Shown: piece by piece, positions 40,631 through 51,420 of the stretch
Position numbering within the stretch: position 1 is the stretch's first letter
Layout: each line of letters begins with the position of its first letter
Source of the DNA: an uncultured Bacilli bacterium
GTDB taxonomy: Bacteria; Bacillota_I; Bacilli_A; RF39; UBA660
Assembly: GCA_947624565.1 (NCBI GenBank)
Contig: CANQKX010000006.1
Coordinates: forward strand, 1 to 60,941
Reading direction: 5' to 3'
DNA length: 60,941 nt
Notes under the pieces: model-generated
What the model was told of the DNA's origin: nothing
Databases searched by the model: none
The model's input: only the letters and a program-made list of their open reading frames with translations
Program-made: the position numbers and the translations under genes

Positions 40631-41299
40631 TGGTACAAAATAATTTCCATAATCCAAATAAAGTATCCCATTTTTGTTTCCAAGCGTATGTGAAATTTCT
40701 AAATAATTATTTATATTAACAAACTTACTTAATGTAAGATATACATAGTTACCATCATTCATTGAAAGTAAAAATCTTTCATTATCAATATCATTTGGAT
40801 CATATTTTATTTCAGAAATATTCATCAAAACTTCATCATTTACTTTTTTTATTTTTGATAAAAAATTATTATATATTTTTTTATCAATTTTATTTAAAAG
40901 TTGTGGTGAATAATCATATTTATAATCTATTTTCTCTCCATTTTCTAAAATAGATTTGTTTTCCGTTTTGTCATAATATAATATTCTATTTTCTTTTACT
41001 ATTACTTTAAATCTACCTGTTAAAGTCTTTTTAATTTTTATATTATCAATCAATTTATCTTTTCTTATCTTTGTATTTATACTAAAAGATGTTGTTAATA
41101 AAAATGATGGATATTTATCAAGAGATGTTTTTTCAAGGATTTCTTTATCAGTATAATATTTATTACCAATTATATAATATCCTTTTACCTTCATTTTTGA
41201 TAGAAGCGTAATAGCAAAAATTACTAAAATAAGAAAAATTAATACAATAAAAACTCTAAAAACTTTTATTTTTTTCTTCTTTTTAGTTTTTTTTCCCAT
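40622..41299 (-). CDS. ftsQ: FtsQ/DivIB cell division protein
   Basis: N-terminal TM and POTRA-like MKVKGYYIIGNKYYTDKEIL; between murG and ftsA. Confidence 0.82.
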   Translation of the reverse strand: MGKKTKKKKKIKVFRVFIVLIFLILVIFAITLLSKMKVKGYYIIGNKYYTDKEILEKTSLDKYPSFLLTTSFSINTKIRKDKLIDNIKIKKTLTGRFKVIVKENRILYYDKTENKSILENGEKIDYKYDYSPQLLNKIDKKIYNNFLSKIKKVNDEVLMNISEIKYDPNDIDNERFLLSMNDGNYVYLTLSKFVNINNYLEISHTLGNKNGILYLDYGNYFVPKE

Positions 41300-41308
41300 T
41301 TTTACCTC

Positions 41309-42394
41309 CTATTTTTTATTTACTAATTTTAATATTTCATTATATATTAGTGTTGTACTATTTTTCTTACATAATTTATCTAAATTATCTTTTATATCAA
41401 GTATTTTATTTGAATCATTTATTAAATTGTCAATTTCATTTATTAATCTTTCATTAGACAAGTCTTTTTCTTCTAGTAAAACTGCTGCATTTTTATTAAC
41501 TAAATCCATTGCATTTTTATATTGATGATTTTCAGTAACATATGGACTTGGAATAAGTATTGATGGTGTTTTAGTCGCCATAATTTCAGATAATGTAGAT
41601 GCCCCTGCGCGTGATACGAATACATCAGTTACTTTCATTAATCTTGGTAAATCATCTATATATGGAAATATAAATACATTTTTACTTTTTTCTAGTTTTT
41701 TAAAATCTTCATAATAATTCTTACCTGTAACAATAGCAACTTCATAAGATTTATTTTCAAATTTCATTAGTGATTTTTTTAAAACTTCATTTACTGTTGA
41801 TGATCCTAAAGAACCCATTACAATTAATACTAATTTTTTTGATTTGCTTAAATTAAATGAAGATTTATCATATGCTTTCTTTTCCCTTGCACTTTCACTT
41901 GTAGGATTTCCTGTATATACATAATGAACATTATTTATTTTCATACTTTCAAAAGAAGTACAAAGAGTATCTGTATATTTTAATAGTATTTTATTTGACA
42001 ATCCAAGTATACTATTTTGTTCATGTACTAAAGTTTTATATCCACATTTTTTAGCAGCATATATAACAGGAGCAGTTACATATCCTCCTGTTCCTATTAC
42101 TATATCAGGATTAAATTTTTTTATTTCTTTTTTACATTTATTAATACCTTTTATATACTTAATTATTGCATTTACATTTTTTAAACTTAAACTTCTTTTT
42201 AAGCCCTGCATTTCTATGGACACATAAGGTATATTCTTACTTGGAATTATATCTTTTTCCATTCTATCTGATGTACCAATGTATAAAAATTCACTTGATT
42301 TATCTTCTTTTTTTATTTTATCAATAATTGCTAACGCTGGATTAATATGTCCACCTGTTCCTCCAGCACTTATTACAACTCTCATTTTCATCAC
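41309..42394 (-). CDS. murG: UDP-GlcNAc transferase MurG
   Basis: VVISAGGTGGHINPALAI, VSRAGASTLSEI, PYVTENHQYKNA. Confidence 0.97.
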   Translation of the reverse strand: MMKMRVVISAGGTGGHINPALAIIDKIKKEDKSSEFLYIGTSDRMEKDIIPSKNIPYVSIEMQGLKRSLSLKNVNAIIKYIKGINKCKKEIKKFNPDIVIGTGGYVTAPVIYAAKKCGYKTLVHEQNSILGLSNKILLKYTDTLCTSFESMKINNVHYVYTGNPTSESAREKKAYDKSSFNLSKSKKLVLIVMGSLGSSTVNEVLKKSLMKFENKSYEVAIVTGKNYYEDFKKLEKSKNVFIFPYIDDLPRLMKVTDVFVSRAGASTLSEIMATKTPSILIPSPYVTENHQYKNAMDLVNKNAAVLLEEKDLSNERLINEIDNLINDSNKILDIKDNLDKLCKKNSTTLIYNEILKLVNKK

Positions 42395-42463
42395 CTATTA
42401 TAATTATATCATAATATATTTTATTTTAATACTAAGTATAAAAAAAGTAGACATAATATCTAC

Positions 42464-42805
42464 TTATTTCCATATTGATTTTGTCAAATCTGATATTACT
42501 GGTATTTCATATTTTTCATTTTTAAAGGCTTTTACAATTGATATTATTACAAATACAAATATTATTATTGATATTATTTGTACTATTGAACTTATTAATC
42601 CTTTCAAGATAAATGATGTTGCGACTGATATTACTGAAAGTGCAATGTTTATAATACATATTGTACCTGATTGATTATAATAAAATTTTACATTTTCTGA
42701 TACATTCTTTTCTTTCATAAAAGAAAATATTAATCCAAGTAATGGTAATAAATATACTAGTAATGCCTCATATTTTTCTTCTAAACCAGTTATTGTCTTT
42801 TTCAT
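42464..42805 (-). CDS. DUF4870/Tic20-like membrane protein
   Basis: YLLPLLGLIFSFMKEKNVSENVKFYYNQSG plus TM helices. Confidence 0.6.
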   Translation of the reverse strand: MKKTITGLEEKYEALLVYLLPLLGLIFSFMKEKNVSENVKFYYNQSGTICIINIALSVISVATSFILKGLISSIVQIISIIIFVFVIISIVKAFKNEKYEIPVISDLTKSIWK

Positions 42806-42815
42806 AAATTACCTC

Positions 42816-43217
42816 CTAATTTACCATTTTCGATACTATTTTTTCAATATCAAATGCACTAAACGGTTTAATTAGTACATCTACTATATTATATGTAAAT
42901 ACCTTTGAAATAGTTGCTTTTGAACTATCACCAGTAATTATAGATACAGGTATTTTTGAGAATAAATTCTTTTCTTTAAAATAATCAAGAACTGCAAACC
43001 CATCTAAATCTGGCATATTCAAATCTAAGAGAATTGCAACTATTGTCCCTTCTGGCATAGTATCAACTATATCAATTGCTTCTCTACCATTAGATGCCAT
43101 TAATACTTTATATTGATCTTTATATACTTTCTCTATTAAATTTCTTGTTATATTAGAATCATCTACAACTAATATTGTATTTTCTGTTATATTTGGTGTT
43201 AATACTAATTTATCCAT
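42816..43217 (-). CDS. Stand-alone response-regulator receiver
   Basis: ILVVDDSNITRNLI, ILLDLNMPDLDGF, ITGDSSK, IKPF. Confidence 0.92.
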   Translation of the reverse strand: MDKLVLTPNITENTILVVDDSNITRNLIEKVYKDQYKVLMASNGREAIDIVDTMPEGTIVAILLDLNMPDLDGFAVLDYFKEKNLFSKIPVSIITGDSSKATISKVFTYNIVDVLIKPFSAFDIEKIVSKMVN

Positions 43218-43227
43218 ATTTTCCTCC

Positions 43228-43587
43228 TTATTCTTTTCCTAAATATTCTTTTATTATATTTATTATTCTATTTATTTCATCTTGTAACAAATTAAAATTT
43301 GAATTTACATAACTAGTATCATTTTCTTTACTTTTAAGTTCATGATCATATGCAATTTGGGCTAAATCAGTAAATCCTAAATATTTTGAATCACTTTTTA
43401 TTGAATGAACTAAAATTGAATAATTTTCCATATCATTTAAATTTTTATATTCTATTAATTTTGGATATTTATCATTTATTTCAGATAAAAAATCTTCCAT
43501 AGTTTCATTATACATATCCATATCACCTAAAAGTTCTAATCCTTTTTCTACATCAATTCCATTACTTTCTAAATATTCTTTGTTCAT
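43228..43587 (-). CDS. Histidine phosphotransfer (HPt) protein
   Basis: YSILVHSIKSDSKYLGFTDLAQIAYDHE. Confidence 0.9.
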   Translation of the reverse strand: MNKEYLESNGIDVEKGLELLGDMDMYNETMEDFLSEINDKYPKLIEYKNLNDMENYSILVHSIKSDSKYLGFTDLAQIAYDHELKSKENDTSYVNSNFNLLQDEINRIINIIKEYLGKE

Positions 43588-43627
43588 ATGTACTTCCTTC
43601 CTACTATTAATTATAACATATTTATCA

Positions 43628-45439
43628 TTAATTTAAATATTTTTTTAATACTCTATTTAGTTCACTTTTTTCAATAGGTTTTGCTAAATAATCATTAAAT
43701 CCTGATTCCATATATTTTTCTTTCATACCAGTAAGTGCATTAGCAGTAAGTGCAATTACAGGTCCATCAAATATATTATCTTCTTTTATTTTATTTAAAG
43801 TTTCTGTCCCACTCATTTTTGGCATCATATCATCCATTAATATTAAATCATATTTATTTCCTTCAAGTAATTTGTTTATACATTCTTCTCCACTCATTGC
43901 ACTATCTATAGTTAATTTATATGCTTCAAGTAATCTTGTTGCAACTTTTATATTTAATTTATTATCATCTACTACTAAAACTTTTTTATTAGATAAATCT
44001 AAATCTTCTTTTATAGAATTATCATTTTCATCAAGTGATATTGTAATATTTTCAACTATTTTTTGATCTATTGTAATAGTAAATTTAGAACCTTCACCAT
44101 ATTTACTTTGAACTACAATTTTTCCATTCATAAGATCTAATAATTTTTTAGTAATTGCAAGTCCAAGTCCAGTACCTTCAATAGTTGTATTTCTATCTTC
44201 ATCTAATCTTTCAAATTTATTAAATAATTTATTTATACTTTCTTCTTTTATTCCTCTTCCTGTATCTTCAACAGATATAATCATTCTTGTAATTCCATCT
44301 TTAATTATAGAATTACATGAAAATATTATTTTTCCTTTATCTGTATATTTAACAGCATTTGTCAATATATTTAATATTACTTGTTTAATTCTTGTTTGAT
44401 CACCATATAATACTCTAGGCAAACTTTCATCCATTTGAATTATAAACTCAATAGGTTTTTCTCCAATTCTTACTTTTGTTAATTTTATTAATTCATCAAA
44501 CATTTTTTTTGTATCATATTGTTTGTTAATTATTTCCAACTTATTTGCTTCTATTTTTGATATATCTAAAATACCATTTACTATTTCAAGTAAGTTATCA
44601 GATGCACTTAATATATCTTTTACATCACTTTTTAAATTTTCTGGTAAAGAAGGATTTTCACTAAGTGATGTAGAAAAACCTACAATAGCATTAAGAGGAG
44701 TTCTTATTTCATGACTCATACTTGATAAAAAGTCTGTTTTGGCTCTATTTGCTTTTTCTGCTTGATTTTTAGCTATATTTAATTGCTCTATTAATTTCAT
44801 ATCAGGATTTTCTATCGTATGAAACATAACGAACATAACAAATGTTTCCATAGAACTAGTTAATGTTAAATATGGATTTAATTTTTGTATTATACAAATT
44901 ATAAATGTTCCAATTATATAAACTAATATTGAAATACACTTTTTCTTTTCGAGTTTTTTAATATTTACAGTAATTAATAATATGCAAAGTGCAACATAAA
45001 TTGAAGAAATAATATATACTACATTAACACTTAATCCATACGAATACATATTATTATTTTTGTAATATAGATTAATAGGCAAAGTTATTATAAATATAAT
45101 AGATATAATATATGATAATGTATTAAAATTAATTATGTATTTATTCTTATTTTTATTATATACAACATTAAATACATATAAATTAAATAGAAAAGCAAAA
45201 GTTAAAAAGTATATTAAAAAGATTTTATTTATAAATTTTGATATTAATGACTCTGGACCTAGAAAATATATTGAAAATATACATGTAAATTCTAAAATAA
45301 TTCCTATTAAATTTGTTACTAATAATTTTGAAAATATATTAGTTTCATATGTTTTTATATGTTCTTTATTAAAATATATAATATTTAAGAAAACAATATA
45401 AATAAGACTTATACATAAAAATGATAAACTTACTGCCAT
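43628..45439 (-). CDS. Hybrid sensor histidine kinase with C-terminal receiver
   Basis: TM N-terminus, FLSSMSHEIRTPLNAI, GTGLGLAI, receiver VLVVDDN...LILMDDMMPKMSG. Confidence 0.95.
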   Translation of the reverse strand: MAVSLSFLCISLIYIVFLNIIYFNKEHIKTYETNIFSKLLVTNLIGIILEFTCIFSIYFLGPESLISKFINKIFLIYFLTFAFLFNLYVFNVVYNKNKNKYIINFNTLSYIISIIFIITLPINLYYKNNNMYSYGLSVNVVYIISSIYVALCILLITVNIKKLEKKKCISILVYIIGTFIICIIQKLNPYLTLTSSMETFVMFVMFHTIENPDMKLIEQLNIAKNQAEKANRAKTDFLSSMSHEIRTPLNAIVGFSTSLSENPSLPENLKSDVKDILSASDNLLEIVNGILDISKIEANKLEIINKQYDTKKMFDELIKLTKVRIGEKPIEFIIQMDESLPRVLYGDQTRIKQVILNILTNAVKYTDKGKIIFSCNSIIKDGITRMIISVEDTGRGIKEESINKLFNKFERLDEDRNTTIEGTGLGLAITKKLLDLMNGKIVVQSKYGEGSKFTITIDQKIVENITISLDENDNSIKEDLDLSNKKVLVVDDNKLNIKVATRLLEAYKLTIDSAMSGEECINKLLEGNKYDLILMDDMMPKMSGTETLNKIKEDNIFDGPVIALTANALTGMKEKYMESGFNDYLAKPIEKSELNRVLKKYLN

Positions 45440-45506
45440 TTTAAATCCTCCACTATAATTAATTACTATATTAATTATAACATAATATATGAGTTTTTAA
45501 AATAAA

Positions 45507-45533
45507 AACTTGCTTATTTACAATAAGTAAGTT
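45507..45533 (-). terminator. Intrinsic terminator enclosing the stop codon of the AMP-ligase gene
   Basis: AACTTACTTATT-GTA-AATAAGCAAGTT then T-rich tract. Confidence 0.75.
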
Positions 45534-47397
45534 TCTTATTTTTTTGCTGTAATTTTTCTAAATATTGTTTACCATCCATTAAATAAGATTCAGGATTTTT
45601 ATGTGTTCTAATAGGTCTAATACAATTATCACTTATTCCCTCTTGTATTAATGGTTTTGTAACTCTTTTACCACATCCTGATAACGGATATGATTCTTCA
45701 TTTGATCTGATTCTAAATACAATTTTATCAGTTACTTCTTTATCAAATTTTTTCTTACATCTATTTAATGCAGACATTAAGCAAGTTGATTCTAGATGTT
45801 TTTTATCTGGCTGTAATTCTATATGTGCAACATAAATTTTTCCATAATTATCATCATCTATTTCTACTGTTTCACATGATAATATATTTTTAGTATCTTT
45901 TAATATTTCATCTGATATTGCATATGTTGGAACTTTTGAAAATTTATCCATTCTTCCTTTTACATGTATATAATCTTTTTGTCCAATATACCCATATACA
46001 CTACAATCTCCATATTTAATTCCATCTTTTTCAATAAAATATTTATCAGTTGCTTCCTTGTTATTTCTATATCCTTTCATATTGGATTCAGAACTTGCAT
46101 AAAGTCTACCTACTTTACCTTTTTCAAGAATATTACCATTTTCATCTACTACAATTACATCTACTGTACTATATGTTCTTAAAATATCATATTCTTCTTT
46201 TGATATTCTTTTTAGTTTTGTTGTTAACCCTCTAAACATTACAAAGAATATTCCTCCATGTTCACAATCTCCACCAGCAATACTCATGCATATTACACAA
46301 ACTGGTGTATGAGTAAATCCTGTACCAGATTTTGTCATTTTAAGCATCTTATTACATAATTTTTCTTCACCCATTGATAATGGTTCCCCAACAGACATAG
46401 GTGCAAGTAAAAAAGGAAATTTAACATGAACATTTTGTTCTTTTAACTTCATAATTTTCTTTGATAAATGTACCCAAAAACTTCTAGTTGCGCATGGAAA
46501 ATTAGGTTTGTTAATCATTAAACTATACATAAAAAAGTTTTTATCATATATTGGTTCTAAACATACTGTAGATCCTTGTATAAGTGAATCTGTTATACAT
46601 GATTGAATATTTGTATTTGAATGTGATGGAATTTGCGCTAAAACTTTTAAATTCTTCATAGAAGGTGTATCTGAAACCTCTGGATTATGTGAATAACCCA
46701 TTGCAATATAACTTTTATTTACATGTTCAATTCCCTTTGGTCTAACAGAATTAGTTGATCCACTTGAATATGTAGTTGAAAATACATCATCAAGCTTAGT
46801 ATCTTTATATTTGTATTTTCCATTATAATCTTTTACCATAAATTCATTAATAGACATAATATTTGGATTATCAGATTTATATTTATCTAATTTATTTTCA
46901 AATTTATAAAAATGTTTATCTATTTTATCAAATGGATCTACACCGTTTTTTAATGAACTAGTTAAAGATGTCATTACTATTTTATTAGTTTTAGAATTAT
47001 TTATTGAATCTTTAAGTTTTTCATACTTATCATCACTAATAAATACATATGGTGATTTACAATCATCTATTATCTGTGTTATATAATCTTTATCAAATTC
47101 TTCTCCAAAAATGTTAACTTTAGCACCTATTATACTAGCAGCTAATATTAAATATATAAGTTCAGGTGTATTTGCCATACATATAGGTATTTCATCTGCT
47201 TTTTTTACTCCATGTGCAACAAGTGATTTTGCATATTCATTTGCTTTTTCAAACATTTCACCATAAGTAATATTTACTCCCCTGTAAAATATTGCAACTC
47301 TATCTAAACCATCTTTATTTCTATAATATATTTCATCATATAATGACCAATTATGGAATATTTTTATATTATTTAATACTTCTTCCTTACTTTGCAT
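45514..47397 (-). CDS. AMP-binding (acyl-CoA synthetase-like) enzyme
   Basis: FSTTYSSGSTNSVRPKGIEHVNK, RLYASSESNMKGYRNNKEATDKYF, KGRMDKFSK. Confidence 0.85.
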   Translation of the reverse strand: MQSKEEVLNNIKIFHNWSLYDEIYYRNKDGLDRVAIFYRGVNITYGEMFEKANEYAKSLVAHGVKKADEIPICMANTPELIYLILAASIIGAKVNIFGEEFDKDYITQIIDDCKSPYVFISDDKYEKLKDSINNSKTNKIVMTSLTSSLKNGVDPFDKIDKHFYKFENKLDKYKSDNPNIMSINEFMVKDYNGKYKYKDTKLDDVFSTTYSSGSTNSVRPKGIEHVNKSYIAMGYSHNPEVSDTPSMKNLKVLAQIPSHSNTNIQSCITDSLIQGSTVCLEPIYDKNFFMYSLMINKPNFPCATRSFWVHLSKKIMKLKEQNVHVKFPFLLAPMSVGEPLSMGEEKLCNKMLKMTKSGTGFTHTPVCVICMSIAGGDCEHGGIFFVMFRGLTTKLKRISKEEYDILRTYSTVDVIVVDENGNILEKGKVGRLYASSESNMKGYRNNKEATDKYFIEKDGIKYGDCSVYGYIGQKDYIHVKGRMDKFSKVPTYAISDEILKDTKNILSCETVEIDDDNYGKIYVAHIELQPDKKHLESTCLMSALNRCKKKFDKEVTDKIVFRIRSNEESYPLSGCGKRVTKPLIQEGISDNCIRPIRTHKNPESYLMDGKQYLEKLQQKNKKLTYCK

Positions 47398-47486
47398 ACA
47401 AACCTCCTAAATATATTTTTATATTACTACATATATATTTATTAGTCAAAACTTTTTACAGTTTATTTACAAAAAAAACAAGTGAA

Positions 47487-49061
47487 TTACTCACTTATTA
47501 TTTTTTCAAAACACCTAATTCCATCCATAGCAGATGTTGTAATTCCACCTGCATATCCTGCACCTTCTCCAATCGGATATATTCCTTTTATATTACACAT
47601 ATAATTTTCATCTCTAATAATTCTAATTGGTGAAGATGTTCTTGATTCTACTGCTGATATAATAGAATCATCCATATCAAAACCTTTTATTTTTGTACCA
47701 AAATATTTAATTGCCTCTTTTAAATCATCACATATAAACTTAGGTAAAATATCATTTATATTAGAAAATGAATACTGTCCTTTAAAAATAGGTTGAACAC
47801 TACCTAAATTATTAGTTGTTTTATTTGAGATAAAATCTTTTAATAATTGTATAGGAATCTTACCATTTCCATAAAAATATGCTTTTTTTTCTAATTCTCT
47901 TTGAAAATTTATACCATCAAATAAATTTTCACCATAATCTTCTTTATCAATAGTTACTACAATAGCGCTATTAGCATTTAAACTATCTCGATTATAATTA
48001 CTCATTCCGTTAATTGCTAAACATTTTTCTTCACTAGAAGAATTAACTACATATCCACCTGGACACATACAAAAAGAATACACACCTTTTTTATCTTTTG
48101 CAGTATATGTTAATTTATAGCTTGATACTGGTAAATAACTACTATATTTACCATATTGAAATTTATCTATCATATCTTGTGGATGCTGAATTCTTATTCC
48201 AACTGCAAATGGTTTTGATATCATATTAATATTATTTTTATAAAGTATTTCATATGTATCTCTTGAACTATGACCAATTGCTAATACTAAATCTGTACAA
48301 GGTATTAACTCATTATTATTTACTTGTATTTCTTTTATTTTATTATCTTCTATAATTAAGTCAGTTAAAGTAGTATTATATCTAAATTCTCCCCCTAAAC
48401 TAATTATTTTATTTCTCATATTAATTATTACATTTCTTAAAATATCAGTCCCTATATGAGGTTTATTTTCATATAATATATCTTTAGGCGCACCACATTC
48501 AACAAATATTTCAAATACTTTCTTCATTATAAAATTCTTATCTTTTACTAAAGTATTTAACTTACCATCTGAAAAAGTACCTGCACCACCTTCTCCAAAT
48601 TGTACATTCGAATTTATATTTAATTTCCCACTATTCCAAAATTCTTGTACACTTTTTACCCTATCTTCTATTTTTTCTCCTCTTTCAATTATTAATGGAT
48701 TATACCCATAGTATGCAAGCATATAACAACAAAATAATCCAGATGGTCCTGTTCCAATTATAATTGGTCTATTTGCTAACTTTCTTTTATTTTTTATATT
48801 TAATTTGTATTCTTCATTTAACTCTTTATATATATCAATAGATTTAAATTTATCTAATATATATTTTTCATTATTTGCTTGTATTCTAACTTCATATATA
48901 TAATTTATATTATTTTTATCTCTAGCATCTATAGATTTTTTTACTATATCTATTTTTTTGATATCTTCTGTTTTTATTTTTAGTTTTTTTGCTGTTTTAT
49001 TTAATATTTCATCTATTGTATTATTTTCAACACTTACTTTTATTTGTCTTACTCTTATCAT
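47487..49061 (-). CDS. FAD-dependent dehydrogenase (COG2509-like)
   Basis: PIIIGTGPSGLFCCYMLAYYGYNPLIIERG, FGEGGAGTFSDGKLNT, YPIGEGAGYAGGITTSAMDG. Confidence 0.9.
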   Translation of the reverse strand: MIRVRQIKVSVENNTIDEILNKTAKKLKIKTEDIKKIDIVKKSIDARDKNNINYIYEVRIQANNEKYILDKFKSIDIYKELNEEYKLNIKNKRKLANRPIIIGTGPSGLFCCYMLAYYGYNPLIIERGEKIEDRVKSVQEFWNSGKLNINSNVQFGEGGAGTFSDGKLNTLVKDKNFIMKKVFEIFVECGAPKDILYENKPHIGTDILRNVIINMRNKIISLGGEFRYNTTLTDLIIEDNKIKEIQVNNNELIPCTDLVLAIGHSSRDTYEILYKNNINMISKPFAVGIRIQHPQDMIDKFQYGKYSSYLPVSSYKLTYTAKDKKGVYSFCMCPGGYVVNSSSEEKCLAINGMSNYNRDSLNANSAIVVTIDKEDYGENLFDGINFQRELEKKAYFYGNGKIPIQLLKDFISNKTTNNLGSVQPIFKGQYSFSNINDILPKFICDDLKEAIKYFGTKIKGFDMDDSIISAVESRTSSPIRIIRDENYMCNIKGIYPIGEGAGYAGGITTSAMDGIRCFEKIISE

Positions 49062-50284
49062 CTTATATCACTTCCTGATAAATATCCTGTAATAAATGCA
49101 AATGTTAAATTATATCCTCCACATTGTCCATCACAATCAAGTATTTCCCCTGTTATATATAAATTATCTACTAATTTTGACATCATATTATTATAATTTA
49201 TTTCATTTAAATCTAATCCACCAGAACATACTTGACATTTATCAAATGAATTAGTACCTGTTACGTTTATTTTAAAATTGATTATATTATTTGAAAGTAT
49301 ATCTATTCTTTCTTTAGATAAATCATCTAATTTTTCACTATTTTTTATATTTGATAATTTAAGTATTACATTTACTATTTTTTTATTTAAAATTCCACAT
49401 AATAATTCTTTAATAGTTCTAGATTTTACTATTTTATTTCTATTATATATATACTCAATTAACTTATTTTTAGTTTTAATAAATGGTATGAAATTAATTA
49501 ATATATACTGATTTTCTTTTATTAAATAACTAATATTAAATGTACATATACCACTTACATAACCATCTAATAATTGAAGTTCTCCTATATCTTCTTTTAA
49601 CAAACTATCATTTTCATATAATGAGACTTTAGCATCACATCTAACACCTGATAAATCTTTTAAATATTTATTATCAGACTTTATTTGTACTAGTGCTGGT
49701 TTTATTTGTGTAATATGATGATTAAAATCTTTTAAAAATTTATATCCCATTCCATCAGAGCCTGTTTTTGGATATGCTTTAGATCCAGTTGAAATAACTA
49801 ACTTATCACAAGTTATATCATTGTTTATAATAAATTTATTATCTTCTTTTTTAATACTACTAACTAAATAATTACATACTATATTAACATTTAAATATTT
49901 TAACTCACTTTCAAGTGCATCTTTAACAGATACTGCCTGATTAGAATATGGATAATAATATCCATTTTTTATTTTTGGAATTATTCCTATTTGATCATAA
50001 AATTTTAATAATTCATTAATATTTTCTTTTGTAATTATTTTACTTAAAATATCAATATTATTTGAATGATAATTATTTATATCTTGATTTTCATTAAAGT
50101 AATTACATCTACCATTACCTGTTACTAATAATTTTTTTAATATATCATTATTTCTTTCTAAAATAGTTACATCATTACCATTTTTCTTAGCATATATAGC
50201 ACATATTACACCAGATACTCCTGCACCTACTATTACTACTTTACTCATTTTTTCACTTCCTAAAAAAATTATAACATTTATCAA
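49058..50284 (-). CDS. HI0933-like/BaiN-family flavoprotein
   Basis: VVIVGAGVSGVICAIYAKKNG, LLVTGNGRCNYFN, CSGGLDLNEI, GEILDCDGQCGGYNLTFAFITGYLSG. Confidence 0.9.
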   Translation of the reverse strand: MINVIIFLGSEKMSKVVIVGAGVSGVICAIYAKKNGNDVTILERNNDILKKLLVTGNGRCNYFNENQDINNYHSNNIDILSKIITKENINELLKFYDQIGIIPKIKNGYYYPYSNQAVSVKDALESELKYLNVNIVCNYLVSSIKKEDNKFIINNDITCDKLVISTGSKAYPKTGSDGMGYKFLKDFNHHITQIKPALVQIKSDNKYLKDLSGVRCDAKVSLYENDSLLKEDIGELQLLDGYVSGICTFNISYLIKENQYILINFIPFIKTKNKLIEYIYNRNKIVKSRTIKELLCGILNKKIVNVILKLSNIKNSEKLDDLSKERIDILSNNIINFKINVTGTNSFDKCQVCSGGLDLNEINYNNMMSKLVDNLYITGEILDCDGQCGGYNLTFAFITGYLSGSDIR

Positions 50285-50287
50285 AAT

Positions 50288-50313
50288 AAAATAGTATAAA
50301 TTTATACTATTTT
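50288..50313 (-). terminator. Palindromic terminator enclosing the stop codon of the AbiEii-like gene
   Basis: AAAATAGTATAAATTTATACTATTTT. Confidence 0.7.
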
Positions 50314-51186
50314 ATCATTTGATAATGTATACACTTTATTTTTGCCTTGTTTTATTCTTTGAAGTTGTTCACTTAAAACACCTCTTGTATAATATACTGC
50401 TCCCTCTAAATCTATTTCATCATCCAAAAATTCATATTTTCTTTTATTGTTTTCCCATTCTTGTTCTCTTGTTCTTACAAAATCTTTTGATAAAAAATCA
50501 GTAGAAACATCATCTATATTTATAGATGTACTATTTCTAAGCATTTTTTCAAAGCAATAAGAAAATATATCAGAGTCATATTCACCACCATGTAGTTGAT
50601 ATACATCATAAAAATCTTTCATTCTCGTATTAAAACCATAAATTATATTTTTTTTAACAATAACATATAATTTTTCAGCGAGAGTTTCTTCTATAGAAGG
50701 AACTACTACCTCATATTCTTCATCATTTTCAAATATTTTAGGAGCAAGTTTTACTTGCTTTTTGTATATAATTGGATAATTTTCTCTGTAATCAATACCT
50801 ATTGGATGATTTATTTTTCCTATTTGTGCACAAATAGGTATTTTATATATTCCAGTTCCTGTTTGTTTAGGTTTATTTCTAAGATTATATATTATGTTTT
50901 GATTTTTATTACACATTACGTTTATTAATATAAGAAGAGGGTCATGATGTGCTTTTGTGCTTGCTATATCTATATCAGTAATAGGTCTTACCATTTTATT
51001 TAAATGTACTAATTGTGCAAAACTTCCTTTTACTAATATATTTTTTTCTTTATCCTTTTTGCTTAATTCATATAATAGTAATCTAGAAAAAAACGTGTTA
51101 TATGCATTTTGGACACTTATATTTAGTCTTTGTGCTTCTTTCTTTATAAAATTTTTTAATTGTTCATCATTATTTATTTGAATCAT
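50302..51186 (-). CDS. AbiEii/AbiGii-type nucleotidyltransferase
   Basis: ILVKGSFAQLVHLNKMVRPITDIDIAS, TLAEKLYVIVKK, RMKDFYDVYQL. Confidence 0.85.
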   Translation of the reverse strand: MIQINNDEQLKNFIKKEAQRLNISVQNAYNTFFSRLLLYELSKKDKEKNILVKGSFAQLVHLNKMVRPITDIDIASTKAHHDPLLILINVMCNKNQNIIYNLRNKPKQTGTGIYKIPICAQIGKINHPIGIDYRENYPIIYKKQVKLAPKIFENDEEYEVVVPSIEETLAEKLYVIVKKNIIYGFNTRMKDFYDVYQLHGGEYDSDIFSYCFEKMLRNSTSINIDDVSTDFLSKDFVRTREQEWENNKRKYEFLDDEIDLEGAVYYTRGVLSEQLQRIKQGKNKVYTLSNDKIV

Positions 51187-51420
51187 AATATCACACCCTT
51201 TTTAAATGCTAGTTTGATATTATAAAACATATTTTAAAATTTTACAAATATTTTTTTACTTAAAGGGTTTATTATTTTTCTTATATATTATTTTGAGATA
51301 GTTACATATATGCTTGTATCGTCTAAATTTGATAGATTATATATACAACCTATTTTAGTATAACTATAACTTATATCAAATGATTTATAAAATATATATA
51401 AACAGTCTTACCATAAAACA

